From JAFECT01 sp036501825 (GTDB lineage Bacteria > Pseudomonadota > Alphaproteobacteria > Caulobacterales > Caulobacteraceae): a stretch of DNA of 64,000 bases. Positions 28,901 through 33,388 of this stretch are shown in pieces. The notes beneath the pieces were generated by a model. It was not told the origin of the DNA. It made no database searches and saw nothing but the letters and a program-made list of their open reading frames with translations. A program made the position numbers and the translations under genes. Numbering within the stretch: the first letter of the stretch is position 1; every line of letters starts with the position of its first letter. The stretch spans positions 248,001-312,000 of the forward strand of contig DASXZP010000032.1 of the NCBI GenBank assembly GCA_036501825.1, read 5' to 3'.

Positions 28901-29938
28901 CGAGTTGGCGCCGAAGGTGTGGATGTTGCCGGTCTGGGTCAGATGGACATAGACGTTCCCGCCATAGGTCGCCGAGCCGCCCGTGCCGCCGGAGCTGAAC
29001 AGTATGCCGTAGCCGCCGTCGCCGCCGCGCCCCGCGCGGCTCTCGGCGAAGATGCCGGCCGAGTTGGCGTACTGGCTGGCGACATCGCCGCTCACGGTCA
29101 GGTTCACGTTGCCGCCGGCGCCCGCCGTGCCGCCTTCGCCGCCGGGGATGTTGACGCCGATCGCCAGGCCGCCGTCGCCGCCGTTGCCGCCGATGCTCAC
29201 GACCTGAACGGCCGGCGCGCCGGCGGTCTTTGAGTTGAAGTCGCCGCCGAGATTGTAGGTCAGGTCGGGGCCCTTGCCGCCGGATCCGCCGTTGCCGGGC
29301 GCGTACTCGATGGTGACGCAGCCGATCAGCGGTATGCAGAAGCTGATGCCGCCGCCGGGACTGCCGGTGGATCCCTTCGAGCCCGCATACACTTTGGAAA
29401 AGGTGCCACCCGGCGCCGTCGGACCGGCGGGGACCGATCCGCTGCCCTGGCCGCCGTTGACGGGCGTGGGCGGCGACTCCGGCGTGACCAGGCTGATGGT
29501 CTGGTAGGTCGGATTCTGGGCCTCGTTCGACAGCTTGACCTTGTAAACGTTGTTGAAGCCGTCCGTGTAGGTCTTGATGACCGTGTAGGTCGTGGTGGGT
29601 TCGTCGGGCAGGACGATGGTGTCGCCGTCGACGTTGGCCAGGATGATGACGTTGTTGTCGTTGGTCAGCACGATCTCTTGGGTGATGACCTGGGCGATCG
29701 TCTCTTCCTGGTTGGTGACCGGGTTGAGCACCGATTGGCCGGGCGTCACCGTGCCCATGACCGTCAGATCGAGCACCGGCGACGCCGCCTCGGCCTTCGG
29801 CGGGGACGCCAGGCTCAGGATCATCGCGGACATTGCCGCGGCGCTGAGGAGAACTTCGCGCCGCCCTATGCGCCGTTGGGCGGACGGGAAGGCCGTGCGG
29901 CCGGAAATCGGTCCGCGTCCGTGATTCGTCCCGCCCAT
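10037..29938 (-). CDS. Giant glycine-rich repeat autotransporter (type V secretion), about 6,633 aa
   Basis: One uninterrupted frame of 19.9 kb. The ATG at 29938 has a GGAGAA site upstream; a longer frame adds only 13 codons. Residues 1-51 form an extended signal peptide with GRREVLLSAAA (twin-arginine-like) and cleavage near AEA/ASP. Residues from about 330 to 5,900 are a passenger of some 80-90 related units (estimated from length over period), each with a core like S-x-G-x-x-x-QSxGGGGGxGGFNVSG followed by VGLGGFGGxGGxAGNV. A less repetitive region follows (about 5,950-6,330), and the last about 290 residues are an autotransporter beta-barrel ending in the terminal aromatic of FKYKF. The expected location is the cell surface, with a role in adhesion or matrix as inference. 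Regular unit lengths suggest about three beta-helix turns per unit. No protease or partner secretion gene is adjacent. Confidence 0.9.
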   Translation of the reverse strand: MGGTNHGRGPISGRTAFPSAQRRIGRREVLLSAAAMSAMILSLASPPKAEAASPVLDLTVMGTVTPGQSVLNPVTNQEETIAQVITQEIVLTNDNNVIILANVDGDTIVLPDEPTTTYTVIKTYTDGFNNVYKVKLSNEAQNPTYQTISLVTPESPPTPVNGGQGSGSVPAGPTAPGGTFSKVYAGSKGSTGSPGGGISFCIPLIGCVTIEYAPGNGGSGGKGPDLTYNLGGDFNSKTAGAPAVQVVSIGGNGGDGGLAIGVNIPGGEGGTAGAGGNVNLTVSGDVASQYANSAGIFAESRAGRGGDGGYGILFSSGGTGGSATYGGNVYVHLTQTGNIHTFGANSPGILAESLGGYAGGGGASFGIVGEGGDSTYGGNGGTVTVRTDGTIVTHGNASYGIIAESIGGSGGDAGTGIGIVTLGDSGSAGGTGGLAEIIAGGNSVTITYGNYAHALFAESIGGGGGAGGDSGGLVTLGTSGGGGGSGGEAKIVVDSGAFVETYGNASDGLFAQSVGGGGGSGGASIGIATLGSSGAGGGNAGKVYIYSGGDIVTHGNESIGVLAQSVGGGGGASGASGGVVTLGGSGSAGGSGGNVVVKLYEGGSVTTHGYGSDGVVAQSIGGGGGIGSANGGLVALGSTGGAGGNAGTVSVYNAGSITTYGDQARGILAQSIGGGGGHGGDSGGLVAIGGGATSGGTGGNVVVTNDGRISTGGNMSAGIEVQSIGGGGGDGGNGGGVLLVIGGDGAVGGKSGNVTVADSGVIITTGNDSDGILAQAIGGGGGNGGSATSLSAFAGVAIGGAGGGGGNGGNVTVNLTPGNVTIGNVTESVNPLISTSGDRSDGIFEQSIGGGGGNGGFAAQGTVGYGASISVAIGGKGGSGGNGGNVTLTGDASIVTTGAYSDGIDIQSVGGGGGTGGFAVSISVAGGAVAAGAISVGVGGKGGSGGYGGSVHVDSGGSIYTGGDFSTGLLAQSVGGGGGAGGFDISVAAAGGGAASGSANIGIGGTGGSGGHGGYVDAVFAGSIETKGNYADGALIQSVGGGGGSGGFNVSVGMTASAGTSGSVAVGIGGSGGTGGYGGKVIGNVSDTVVTYGDHSDGIVIQSVGGGGGAGGFNITGGISGALGAAGSVTVGLGGTGGGGGVGGNVYGYGAAITTHGDFSYGFLAQSVGGGGGAGGFDVSGGIAASSGGAGDVSVGLGGTGGGAGHAGDVHGHVSGTVVTYGDFSDGVVVQSIGGGGGAGGFNVSGGFSGSGLDAGAVSVGLGGSGGAAGYAKNVYAYAEAIGTHGDHSTGFLAQSVGGGGGAGGFDVSGTLSGAGGTSGSVSVGLGGSGGGGADAGNVTGKVYGGVVTYGNQSDGVVVQSIGGGGGDGGFNVSGSLSFSGAASGSVSVGLGGTGGGAGNAGNVYGYATAITTHGDQSTGFLAQSVGGGGGAGGFDVSSGISGAGAVAGQLSIGLGGNGGGGGNAGNVTGNVTGTVVTYGNQSDGVVVQSIGGGGGAGGFNVSGGIAGSGGGSVALNVGLGGSGGGGGQAGDVYGYAQSIATHGNQSTGFLAQSVGGGGGDGGFDVSGGISGAGAGSAAVSIGLGGGGAAAGNAGNATGKVYGVVVTYGDQSDGVVVQSIGGGGGSGGFNVTGDFSGSGEGAGAVSVGLGGAGAGGGNAGNVTAYSISITTHGDQSTGFLAQSVGGGGGNGGFEVSGSISGSGGVAGSVSVGIGGSGAGGGHAGNVYATVDGNVTTLGDQSDGIVAQSLGGGGGNGGFNVSGGISGSAEAAGSISIGVGGSGGTGGYAGNVTLTVSGVTYTAGVQSDAILAQSIGGGGGDGAFNVTGDAGIAGSGAGTIGIGVGGSGGGGGAAGDVTLNVTGVDLYGETVAAITHGDYSRGIVAQSIGGGGGSGGFNLTGGLSGAGTGSGNIDIGVGGSGGLASNGGVVTAYITGDVYTGGKGSLGVLVQSVGGGGGSGGFNVAAGITGSSDGAGNIDVGVGGFGGGGGSGGNVYAGITGNVQTNGADASAVTFQSMGGGGGSGGFDVATGISVTLSNSGGAGNIDVGVGGFGGDGGHAGNVTGTVVGNIATYGDYSHGLLVQSVGGGGGDGAFNVTAGIAASGGGAGNIDVGLGGFGGNGGYSGNVTGALTGNVLTEGAGSFGVSIQSLGGGGGNGGFNVSGDVGVSLSDTSGAGNIGIGVGGFGGDGGNSGNVTGTITGNVTTLGYDAHGVMIQSAAGGGGAGGFNVTGSISGSSGGAGDIGVGLGGFGGGGGNAGNVYGVITGDVGTEGNNSFGVTIQSLGGGGGDGGFNVTGDVAISLSNTTGAGTIGIGIGGFGGDGGHSGNVSGTVQGDITTYGDSSHGLLVQSVGGGGGDGGFNVTTGISASSAGAGNIDVGIGGFGGNGGYAGNVTGNLTGNVFTKGADSFGVTFQSLGGGGGDGAFNVTGDVAISLSTTSGAGDIGIGVGGFGGNGGNSGNVTGTVTGNVTTLGYDSHGILIQSAAGGGGDGGFNVTGSVVGSDDASGSIGVGVGGFGGGAANAGNVYGTITGNVGTEGNNSFGVTIQSLGGDGGDGGFNVTGGVALSLSDSSGTGTIGVGIGGFGGDGGNAGNVSGVMIGNIVTYGADSHGLLVQSAGGGGGSGAFNVSGGISAAANGAGNIDVGLGGFGGNGGNAGNVTGSITGNVITHGYGSFGVTVQSMGGGGGNGGFNVTGDIAADLNSTSGAGDIGIGVGGFGGSGGNAYTVHGAVIGDVVTYGDNSHGIMIQSAGGGGGEGGFDVSGALSFSTGTSGNVDVGLGGFGGAGGSAGGVYGNVTGDVMTEGNSSFGVSIQSLGGGGGSGAFNVTGGVQISLSGSGGAGGVGIGIGGFGGDGGHAGNVGGYVVGDLVTYGDNSHGLLVQSAGGGGGDGGFDVTGGLSVSTAGAGNIDVGLGGFGGKGGYAGNVTGSITGDVYTKGNSSFGVTIQSMGGGGGDGAFNVTGGMNFTDSDAGGAGGIGIGVGGFGGYGGNAGNVTGTVIGNVVTHGDYSHAILIQSVGGGGGDGGFNVSGGLSASSSAAGNIDVGLGGFGGAGGAGGNVYGSVTGDVFTKGAGSFGVSIQSLGGGGGDGGFNVTGDVAITLSDTSGAGNIGIGVGGFGGAGGDSGNVTGTIVGNVTTLGYDSHGILMQSAAGGGGDGGFNVTGSLEGSSGGTGSIGVGIGGFGGGAANAGNVNGTITGNVGTEGNSSFGVTIQSLGGDGGDGGFNVTGAIAVSLSSTSGAGTIGIGIGGFGGDGGNAGNVSGVMVGDIITYGSDSHGILVQSAGGGGGDGGFNVSGGIAASNGGAGNIDVGLGGFGGNGGYAGNVTGNLTGNVFTEGNSSFGVTIQSVGGGGGDGGFNVTGDVAISLSNTSGSGDIGIGVGGFGGDGGNSGNVAGTVTGNVTTLGYDSHGVLVQSAAGGGGDGGFNVTGSITASNASTGSIGVGLGGFGGGAANAGNVYGTITGDVGTEGNNSFGVTVQSLGGDGGTGGFDVTGAIALNLSDTTGTGTIGVGIGGFGGDGGSAGNVSGVMIGNIVTYGSDSHGLLVQSAGGGGGAGGFNVSGGIAAAANGAGNIDIGLGGFGGNGGNAGNVTGSITGDVVTHGYGSFGVTIQSLGGGGGDGGFNVTGDIAADLNSTSGSGDIGVGIGGFGGDGGNAYGVHGTIIGDVVTIGADSHAIMIQSAGGGGGDGGFNVSGALAFSGGSAGNIEFGLGGFGGNGGNAGNVYGNVTGDVLTEGNSSFGVSIQSLGGGGGSGGFNVTGGVQISLSGSGGAGDVGVGIGGFGGDGGHAGNVSGYVVGDITTYGADSHGLLVQSAGGGGGDGGVNVSGGISVGTASAGNIDVGLGGFGGNGGYAGGAIGSIVGDVFTEGNNSFGVTIQSMGGGGGDGAFNVTGGMSFSSTSSGGTANIGIGVGGFGGDGGSSGNVTGTVTGDVVTLGDESHGVLIQSVGGGGGDGGFNVSGGIAASNASSGNIEFGLGGFGGNGGVSGNVYGNVTGDVFTEGNTSFGVSIQSLGGGGGDGGFDVTGGVALNLGSTGGSGDIGVGIGGFGGDGGNSGNVTGSVIGEVVTQGYDSHGVLIQSAAGGGGDGALNISGGLTAGKSNAGNIDFGLGGFGGGGGYSGVVIGTVDGTVVTHGDDSFGITIQSLGGGGGDGGLNVTGGVALSLSGSGSAGDVGIGVGGFGGGGGDGNNVYGNVTGTVVTYGNLSHGILMQSAGGDGGDGGVNVSGGINVSTGSNGSVSIGIGGFGGNAGNGANVTGDVTGEVFTYGAQSFGVMLESIGGGGGDGGIDVTGSISIGIESNASVAVGIGLGGFGGYGGHSGNVTGGVYGTVVTRGEGSPGVVAASIGGGGGVGGLNVSGDVALGNGGTAGTVGIGLGGFGGDGGYAGNVELTRIGDTETNGPNSDGVVAESIGGGGGDGGINVTGSLAASTKGQTGSFGLGIGGFGGSGGNAGNVTLSVTGDVFALGAGSSSTYVSSAYGALGRVVTPDGSSGIVAQSIGGGGGDGGIDVAGTLDLNTPNSAKANAFTIGIGGFGGSGGNAGTVDLTVVGANATLAEVIATGDYASAVVAQSIGGGGGDGAINVSGGLAMDGTLTVGIGGFGANGGTGGNVTASVDANLYAGGTGARGLMVQSIGGGGGDGGIDITGGVTVNTKGSQPEIAFGLGGFGGTGAASGDVFAVQYGQVEVTGEHSIGILVQSVAGGGGSGGLNVTAGVNAGKATADATGVAVAVGIGGSAGDGANAGSATLYSNGLVFVNASGNTGTGSVPTAGQPAGQFNGSAGVMVQSIGGGGGVGGIDATGAIAPTGSPMALGVGGSGGSGGDAGAVTVVRGYTGSIGALTADPTEIITIGDGTDGLVAQSIGGGGGQAGMNVVTADVLSSSTSGNTPNNMAVLINIGGGGGDGGNASIVNVHDDENIFTYGVASTGLLAQSIGGGGGSANFNVGAGITNGADVGTLTVGGGTGDGGAAGNVYVHRTGDIVTTGDDSFGIEAESVGGGGGSEVFDFNLAVKSANKVSISIGRDGGTGGTGGYVYVNSDGVIETSGNDSIGILAQSIGGGGGASSASSVSAKETTPGGNSTGGAAGGNTTSAMSLAIGLQGGYGATGGNVTVKAEGDIITQGSGADGILAQSIGGGGGKGGAVTTTDLLDTNSMTMGLGGTGGTGATSGYVYVGSSALIVTSGDNADGIMAQSIGGGGGLGGMARNLQLDVGAPSTKSDTAVSLSVGGTGGYGADGGNVTVINTGTIVTSGDNAYGIGAQSIGGGGGVGGAVVDASIVVNRSNTSVAANIGGSGGMGGDGATVMVTNNGLIETYGTGSVGIEAMSVGGGGGNAGVILQVSLGGAGSKSSNTSNNFSFNLGGTGGTGGTGGDVFVNNTPIAGVQFSGDIITHGQGAYGILAQSIGGGGGNGSDVVNLLAEFTSKDSASFSLNVGGDGGVGGDAGNVTVTNAGLIETYGAGAHGIVAQSIGGGGGNSGTAVSLSAQIGAATSAPMISVGGLGGDGGNGGTVTVTNTGEIVTNGTDADGILAESIGGGGGNAEMGFSLAPDAVSLVLSNSISALIGGVGGGNGGLGGAVIVNQAGDITVLGQGSQAIDAESINGGGGSIDVSFQGIISLPGLTDVGSNGHTASPDPLVAAAAGASEASGSSGGNVTINMTGTTGAAGADSVGLFEQSVGGGGGTIRFDVSLGDSTDAVHEGLVHGVAFAAALGGTDGTNNDGGDITSNQSGMILTSGANSPGALVQSIGGGGGRAIFDIYAPTGSRTAPISFTLGGTDGSYESGGNIVFTHDGAIMTSGVLSTGEIIQSVGGGGGEASLYLHGAAAGEAPVSVTLGSNGGSNLNGGDIDATFSGGVLTEGAHANGLFIQSVGGGGGVAQIDGVRSLDVTIGGGEGDGGNITLVNTGGVYIFGDGSNGVFLQSIGGGGGAVMVGIDPPDVTLTGSGIGNGGDISFTQTGDIEIMGADSTGIIAQSIGGGGGYVEGGFRGTAGGVGQGGSIDLTIDGKILALEHNSTGIFAESTGSLGGGDITITADDMIRGGSGTGVGISIDGGANNTINTEYSLSAVSGNAITATFGNDTVNNTGLVVGDVNLGGGVNAFNNEQGATFVAFHSIILQDSSPGSSGVFTNSGEFQMGLSAPLAPFDLLNGATFDNLDGAGDPRFNLLYGSRVIETVNLAGSFVQSSTGHLDFDVAFGPYPSDLVNVSGNTTVAGTGKVILTWLQDNHPVTLFATKGTATNDGLQIAPTLAVDFGIIADTAGIQLTIQTNFGQPFLTPNERRLGHMMDSAVETGNSAGIGRLLAYLGNMTSSQQALYASVFDQLNPEPLVDPLRAQMLEANSFSDGLFACVSATTTTVDKDCAWMQGDEFSERGDSAGGGWSTTEIGNDVRGGWQRPIDGQWSMAAAAGYETVTDMSVNRGRARAAGQGGDVGLGFQRRTPDGLALGFGITGGWTSLDMARQVEVIGLLPPGLGRSNIQTGYAQVQVNASKLYSSGRWFVRPEIGLSSTMLRTNSFAETGLAGNGVKSDGDTHFLEAAQPDIAFGRVLYDGETQRAELTFKVGGRFSTNDDLFLPISFIGAGQGTRPAYIQTPYNAAAGVASVDLNVFGNGPLSVSVDYSSEFGKASSSQHGSIDFKYKF
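17323..24106 (-). repeat. Tandem array of 399-bp (133-aa) dimeric repeats within the giant gene
   Basis: Following the codon for the H (or its equivalent) in the S-H-G motif, I find it at 17323, 17722, 18121, 18520, 18919, 19318, 19717, 20116, 20515, 20914, 21313, 21712, 22111, 22510, 22909, 23308, 23707 and 24106: 17 consecutive intervals of exactly 399 bp. Each dimer holds an A unit (SHGxLxQSxGGGGG...GNIDVGLGGFGG) and a B unit (SSFGVTIQSLGGGGG...GDIGIGVGGFGG), spaced 65 and 68 residues apart alternately in one interval I measured. One step beyond the 17323 end the spacing changes by one codon. Confidence 0.9.
17727..23329 (-). repeat. 2,793-bp (931-aa) super-repeat within the 399-bp array
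   Basis: A variant A unit with LGYD(S/A)HG and QSAAGGGG, mostly flanked by GGFGGGAANAGNV-type and GTEGNxSFGV segments, recurs at 17727 (as QGYDSHG), 19722, 20520, 22515 and 23313. The intervals are 1995, 798, 1995 and 798 bp, that is 5+2+5+2 dimers, giving a higher-order period of seven dimers = 2,793 bp. Two full periods are present (17727-20520 and 20520-23313). Confidence 0.85.
24713..26650 (-). repeat. Tandem array of 387-bp (129-aa) dimeric repeats within the giant gene
   Basis: The D codon of the S-D-G motif (as in QSDGVVVQSIGGGGG) ends at 24715, 25102, 25489, 25876, 26263 and 26650: five exact intervals of 387 bp. The partner unit has STGFLAQSVGGGGGAGGFDVSG. This array is nearer the N-terminus than the 399-bp array and differs from it by four codons per dimer, so the two were expanded separately. 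Confidence 0.85.
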
Positions 29939-30261
29939 GAGTCTTCTCCACCCCACGACCCGGACGCGCAGCGCCACAGGCCGGTTAAGCCAAGGTAAAA
30001 TTACCGTTTTTGGCCAAGGACAGGCGGTATCGCTAACGCCCTGCGCGCGAGCCCCCAGGCTTCGCGCACGAATTCCCCCCTGAAAACAGATACCTTAACG
30101 ACAACTAAAGCCCTTGTGCGCATGCGGCCGTCAACCCCAGGCCACGTTGAAAGCCAGCAAAGTCGCGATGTGTCTCAGCCGGCGTGTAAGGCTGGCGTCA
30201 GCCTGGGCCCCGAGTCGCTGGCCGAAGCGGTCTCCAGGCTCACTTCGCGGGACAAGAAAAT
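29939..30261 (-). promoter_or_regulatory. Intergenic region upstream of the giant autotransporter gene
   Basis: About 320 bp between the ligD stop and the giant gene start. It holds locally AT-rich patches unlike the rest of the window, notably around 29985-30015 and 30080-30115. A short inverted repeat GGTAA-AA-TTACC lies at 29994-30005, about 56 bp upstream of the ATG. A weak 6-bp hairpin (AGGCTG-GCGT-CAGCCT) near 30190 could end the ligD transcript. I see no convincing -35/-10 pair, no small gene and no RNA. Confidence 0.35.
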
Positions 30262-32934
30262 TCAGGCCTTGGCCAGCTTCTTGATGGCGTCCTTCAGCGG
30301 GGTCGCGGCGTCTTCCCATCCTTCCCAGGGATTGCGCCTCTTCATCCGCGCCACGGCGGTGCGAAGGGTGAACGCCTTGGGGTCCAGCCCCTTCTTGGCT
30401 TCCTTCCAGTCCAGCGGCATGGAAACCGGCGCGCCGGGGCGGGCGCGCGGCGACAGGACACCGACGGCGGTGGCCGTGCGGTCGTTGCGCAGGTAGTCGA
30501 GGAAGATGCGGCCGCCGCGGACTTTCTTCGACATGTTGACCGTGTAGGCGTCGGGCTCGTCGGCGGCCATGCGCGCGCAGAGTTCGCGCGCGAACGCTTT
30601 GGCCTGCGGCCACGCAATGGGCGTGCGGCCCTGGGTGAAGGGCGCGACCACGTGCAGGCCCTTGCCGCCGGTCGTCTTCAGGAAGCTCGCAAGACCGACC
30701 GCTTCGAGGCGCTCGCGTACGGCCTTCGCCGCCTCGGTCACGCGCTCGAACGGCATGGTCTCGTCGGGATCGAGGTCGAAGACGAAGCGGCCCGGAACTT
30801 CGGGCTTGCCCGGCAGGCAGTTCCACGGATGGAATTCGACCATGCCGTTCTGGGCGCCGGCGACCAGGGCTTCTGGGCTGTCGAACTGCAGATAAGGCTC
30901 GGCGTCGCCCTCGATCTTTACGGCGGTGATCAGCGCGGACGTGCCCTTGCCCGCATGGCGCTGGAAGAAGCGCTGACCGTCAATGCCGTCTGGCGTGCGG
31001 ATGACCGAACACGGCCGGCCTTTCACGTAGGGCAGGATCCAGGGCGAGGCGGCTTCGACGTATTCGACGAACTCCAGCTTCTCGACGGGGCCGCCGTCGG
31101 CCTTGGGCCACAACACCTTGTCCGGGTGTGAGACGGTGACGCCGCGCACCACCGGTTTGCCCGCGCCCGCCGCCTTGGCCAGAGCGGTCGCACTGGGCGC
31201 GGCCTTGGACGTCTTTTTGGTCTTGTTTGCCGGTTTCAAGGCGGCCACGGGCGACGGGTCCTCCTCGCGGATTTCGCGCGCCGGCTTGTCTTCACGCAAG
31301 CCCTTGAACGACGCCTGGCGGATGTGGCCGTCGCCGGTCCAGCCCGCGAAGGCGATTTCGGCCACCAGCTCGGGCTTCACCCAATGGATGGTCACGCCGC
31401 TGCGCCGCGGCGGCGCCTTGCCGCTGAACGGCGAGGTCTTAACCTCGCGCTTCTTCAACTTCGGCAGCAACTCGTCGACCACGTCGCGCCCGAAACCCGT
31501 CCCGATGCGGCCGACGTCGACCAGCTGCCCGTCGCGATAGACGCCCGCGATCAGCGAACGGAAGCTCGAGCCGGTGGTGGTCCAGCCGGCGATAACGACT
31601 TCCTGGCCGCCGCGGCACTTGGCCTTCACCCAGTCATCGTTCCGACCGGAGCGGTAGGGCGCATCGAGCCGCTTGGAGACGATGCCCTCCAGGTCCATCT
31701 TGCAGGCAGAGCGCAGCACCGCATCGCCGCCGCTCTCGAAGTGATCGACGTAGCGCAGGCGATCGTCGGCGCCTTTCAACAGTCGCTGCAGCGCCGCCTT
31801 GCGGTCGCTGAGCGGCAAGGCGCGCAGGTCCTCGCCGCCGGCGAACATCGCGTCGAACAGGAAGAACACCAGCGTCCCGGTCTTGCCCGACGACAGCGCC
31901 GCCTGCAGACCCGCGAAATCCGGTCGGGCCTGGCTGTCGAGCGCGACGATCTCTCCGTCGTAAATGCCGTCGGCAAGCGCCGCGCACGCCTCGGCGATCT
32001 CGGGGAAGCGTTCGCTCCAGTCCAGCCCCTTGCGCGTGCGCAAGACAGCGTGTCCGCCCTTCACGCGGGCCTGCATGCGATAGCCGTCGAACTTCACCTC
32101 GTGCACCCAGCCGGCGCCGGACGGCGGATGATCGACCAGCCGGGTCAGTTCAGGCTCGACGAAGTCCGGCATCGAGGCCGCGCGTTTGCCGTGCACGACC
32201 GTCTTCGCGGCTTTCGCCGGCGCGCCGACGAGCTTGGGTAACGGTTTGGCGGCCAGTTCGACCGCGCGCTTGCGCGCCTTGCCGGATTTCCACACGGCGG
32301 CGGCCTTGCCCTTCGCCTTGGTGATGAAGGGCGTGGGCGCGCGGCCCTTGCCCTCGGCGATCTTCTCCATCGAACGTCCGGAGGCGACGGATGTATCGTT
32401 CTCTTCCAGCAGCGCGTCGTCGTCGCCCGGATGCGCCGTGTCATCGTCGTGTTTGATCAGGAGCCAGTTGTTGCGCTTGCCGCCGTTGCGGTCATTGCGG
32501 ATGCGCACCAGCGACCAGCCGCCCTGCAGCCGCTTGCCGTCGAAGGCGAAGGACAGGTGGCCCTTCTTCAGGGCGTCGGCGATCGACTTTCCCTTTTCCA
32601 GCTCCCAATAGCCGCGGTCCCAGAGCATCACCGTGCCGCCGCCGTACTCGCCCTTGGGGATGATGCCTTCGAAGTCGCCGTAGTCCAGGGGGTGGTCCTC
32701 GACCTCCACGGCCAGGCGCCGCTCATGCGGATCGAGCGACGGGCCCCGCGTCACCGCCCAGGATTTGAACACCCCATCGTATTCGAGCCGCAGGTCATAG
32801 TGCAGGCGGGTGGCGGCGTGCTTCTGGATTACGAAGCGCAGGTGTTCGGCCGGGGCTATGCGCTTGCGACCGGACGGCTCCTTGGTCTTGGTGAAGTCGC
32901 GTTTGGCGCGATAGGTTTCCAAAGGTTGCGGCAT
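30262..32934 (-). CDS. ligD: ATP-dependent DNA ligase D (PE-LIG-POL)
   Basis: An 890-residue multifunctional end-joining enzyme. Domains in order: phosphoesterase (about 28-165, with KHAATRLHYDLRLE and GEYGGGTVMLWDRG; metal/catalytic candidates H39, H45, D47, H81); ATP-dependent ligase (about 255-555, adenylated lysine in EVKFDGYRM = K281, motif EGIVSKR, motif V WVKAK); and primase-polymerase (about 595-880, with VFDLDPDE holding the metal-binding D720 and D722). The basic Lys/Ala linkers between domains are usual. The start is supported by GGAG 8 bases upstream. It works with Ku to process and seal double-strand breaks; ku is at 9096, on the opposite strand across the giant gene. Divergent from the cupin gene. 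Confidence 0.97.
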   Translation of the reverse strand: MPQPLETYRAKRDFTKTKEPSGRKRIAPAEHLRFVIQKHAATRLHYDLRLEYDGVFKSWAVTRGPSLDPHERRLAVEVEDHPLDYGDFEGIIPKGEYGGGTVMLWDRGYWELEKGKSIADALKKGHLSFAFDGKRLQGGWSLVRIRNDRNGGKRNNWLLIKHDDDTAHPGDDDALLEENDTSVASGRSMEKIAEGKGRAPTPFITKAKGKAAAVWKSGKARKRAVELAAKPLPKLVGAPAKAAKTVVHGKRAASMPDFVEPELTRLVDHPPSGAGWVHEVKFDGYRMQARVKGGHAVLRTRKGLDWSERFPEIAEACAALADGIYDGEIVALDSQARPDFAGLQAALSSGKTGTLVFFLFDAMFAGGEDLRALPLSDRKAALQRLLKGADDRLRYVDHFESGGDAVLRSACKMDLEGIVSKRLDAPYRSGRNDDWVKAKCRGGQEVVIAGWTTTGSSFRSLIAGVYRDGQLVDVGRIGTGFGRDVVDELLPKLKKREVKTSPFSGKAPPRRSGVTIHWVKPELVAEIAFAGWTGDGHIRQASFKGLREDKPAREIREEDPSPVAALKPANKTKKTSKAAPSATALAKAAGAGKPVVRGVTVSHPDKVLWPKADGGPVEKLEFVEYVEAASPWILPYVKGRPCSVIRTPDGIDGQRFFQRHAGKGTSALITAVKIEGDAEPYLQFDSPEALVAGAQNGMVEFHPWNCLPGKPEVPGRFVFDLDPDETMPFERVTEAAKAVRERLEAVGLASFLKTTGGKGLHVVAPFTQGRTPIAWPQAKAFARELCARMAADEPDAYTVNMSKKVRGGRIFLDYLRNDRTATAVGVLSPRARPGAPVSMPLDWKEAKKGLDPKAFTLRTAVARMKRRNPWEGWEDAATPLKDAIKKLAKA

Positions 32935-33022
32935 CGAATTCTCCGTCCTCGTGAAGGTCCGGCCGTGCGATAGAGTTCCCGCCTGAGCCTTATAATAGCC
33001 CCCGCCGCCGAAGGATCAGCCC

Positions 33023-33388
33023 ATGGACAAACCCGCCTACGATATCGACACCGAGATCCTCTATCCGGGGCTGACCCATATGGACGTCACCGCCCTCGCC
33101 GCCGCCCAGACGCCCTGGTGGAACCGGACCCTGAGCGCGGTGAACGACGCGGTTGTGCGCCTGGGCGTGCTCGACGGCGACTTCCACTGGCACAAGCACG
33201 ACGCGGAGGACGAGTTCTTCTTCGTGCTGGAGGGGCGGCTCGACATCGAGCTGGAGGATCGGATGGTCACCCTCGATCCGGGCCAGGGCTTCACCGTTCC
33301 GCGCCGCGTCATGCACTTCCCGCACGCGCGCGGCCGCACCGTCGTGCTGATGGTCGAGAAGGCGAGCGTGAGCCCGACTGGGAACTAG
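33023..33388 (+). CDS. Cupin-domain protein
   Basis: A 121-residue single-cupin protein preceded by AAGGA. Cupin motif 1 is clear: GDFHWHKHDAEDEFFFVLEG holds the HxH...E metal ligands. Motif 2 follows as PGQGFTVPRRVMHFPHA, with the last His ligand. It is short, with no fused domain, so it is a small metal-dependent enzyme, isomerase or sensor of unknown substrate. It converges with the CPBP protease gene; the two stop codons share the palindrome CTAG (33385-33388). Confidence 0.88.
   Translation: MDKPAYDIDTEILYPGLTHMDVTALAAAQTPWWNRTLSAVNDAVVRLGVLDGDFHWHKHDAEDEFFFVLEGRLDIELEDRMVTLDPGQGFTVPRRVMHFPHARGRTVVLMVEKASVSPTGN

Noticed and set aside
30116..30496. Small + strand frame overlapping the ligD 3' end
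   Set aside because: No ribosome-binding site, no domain, and most of it is antisense to the LigD polymerase domain.
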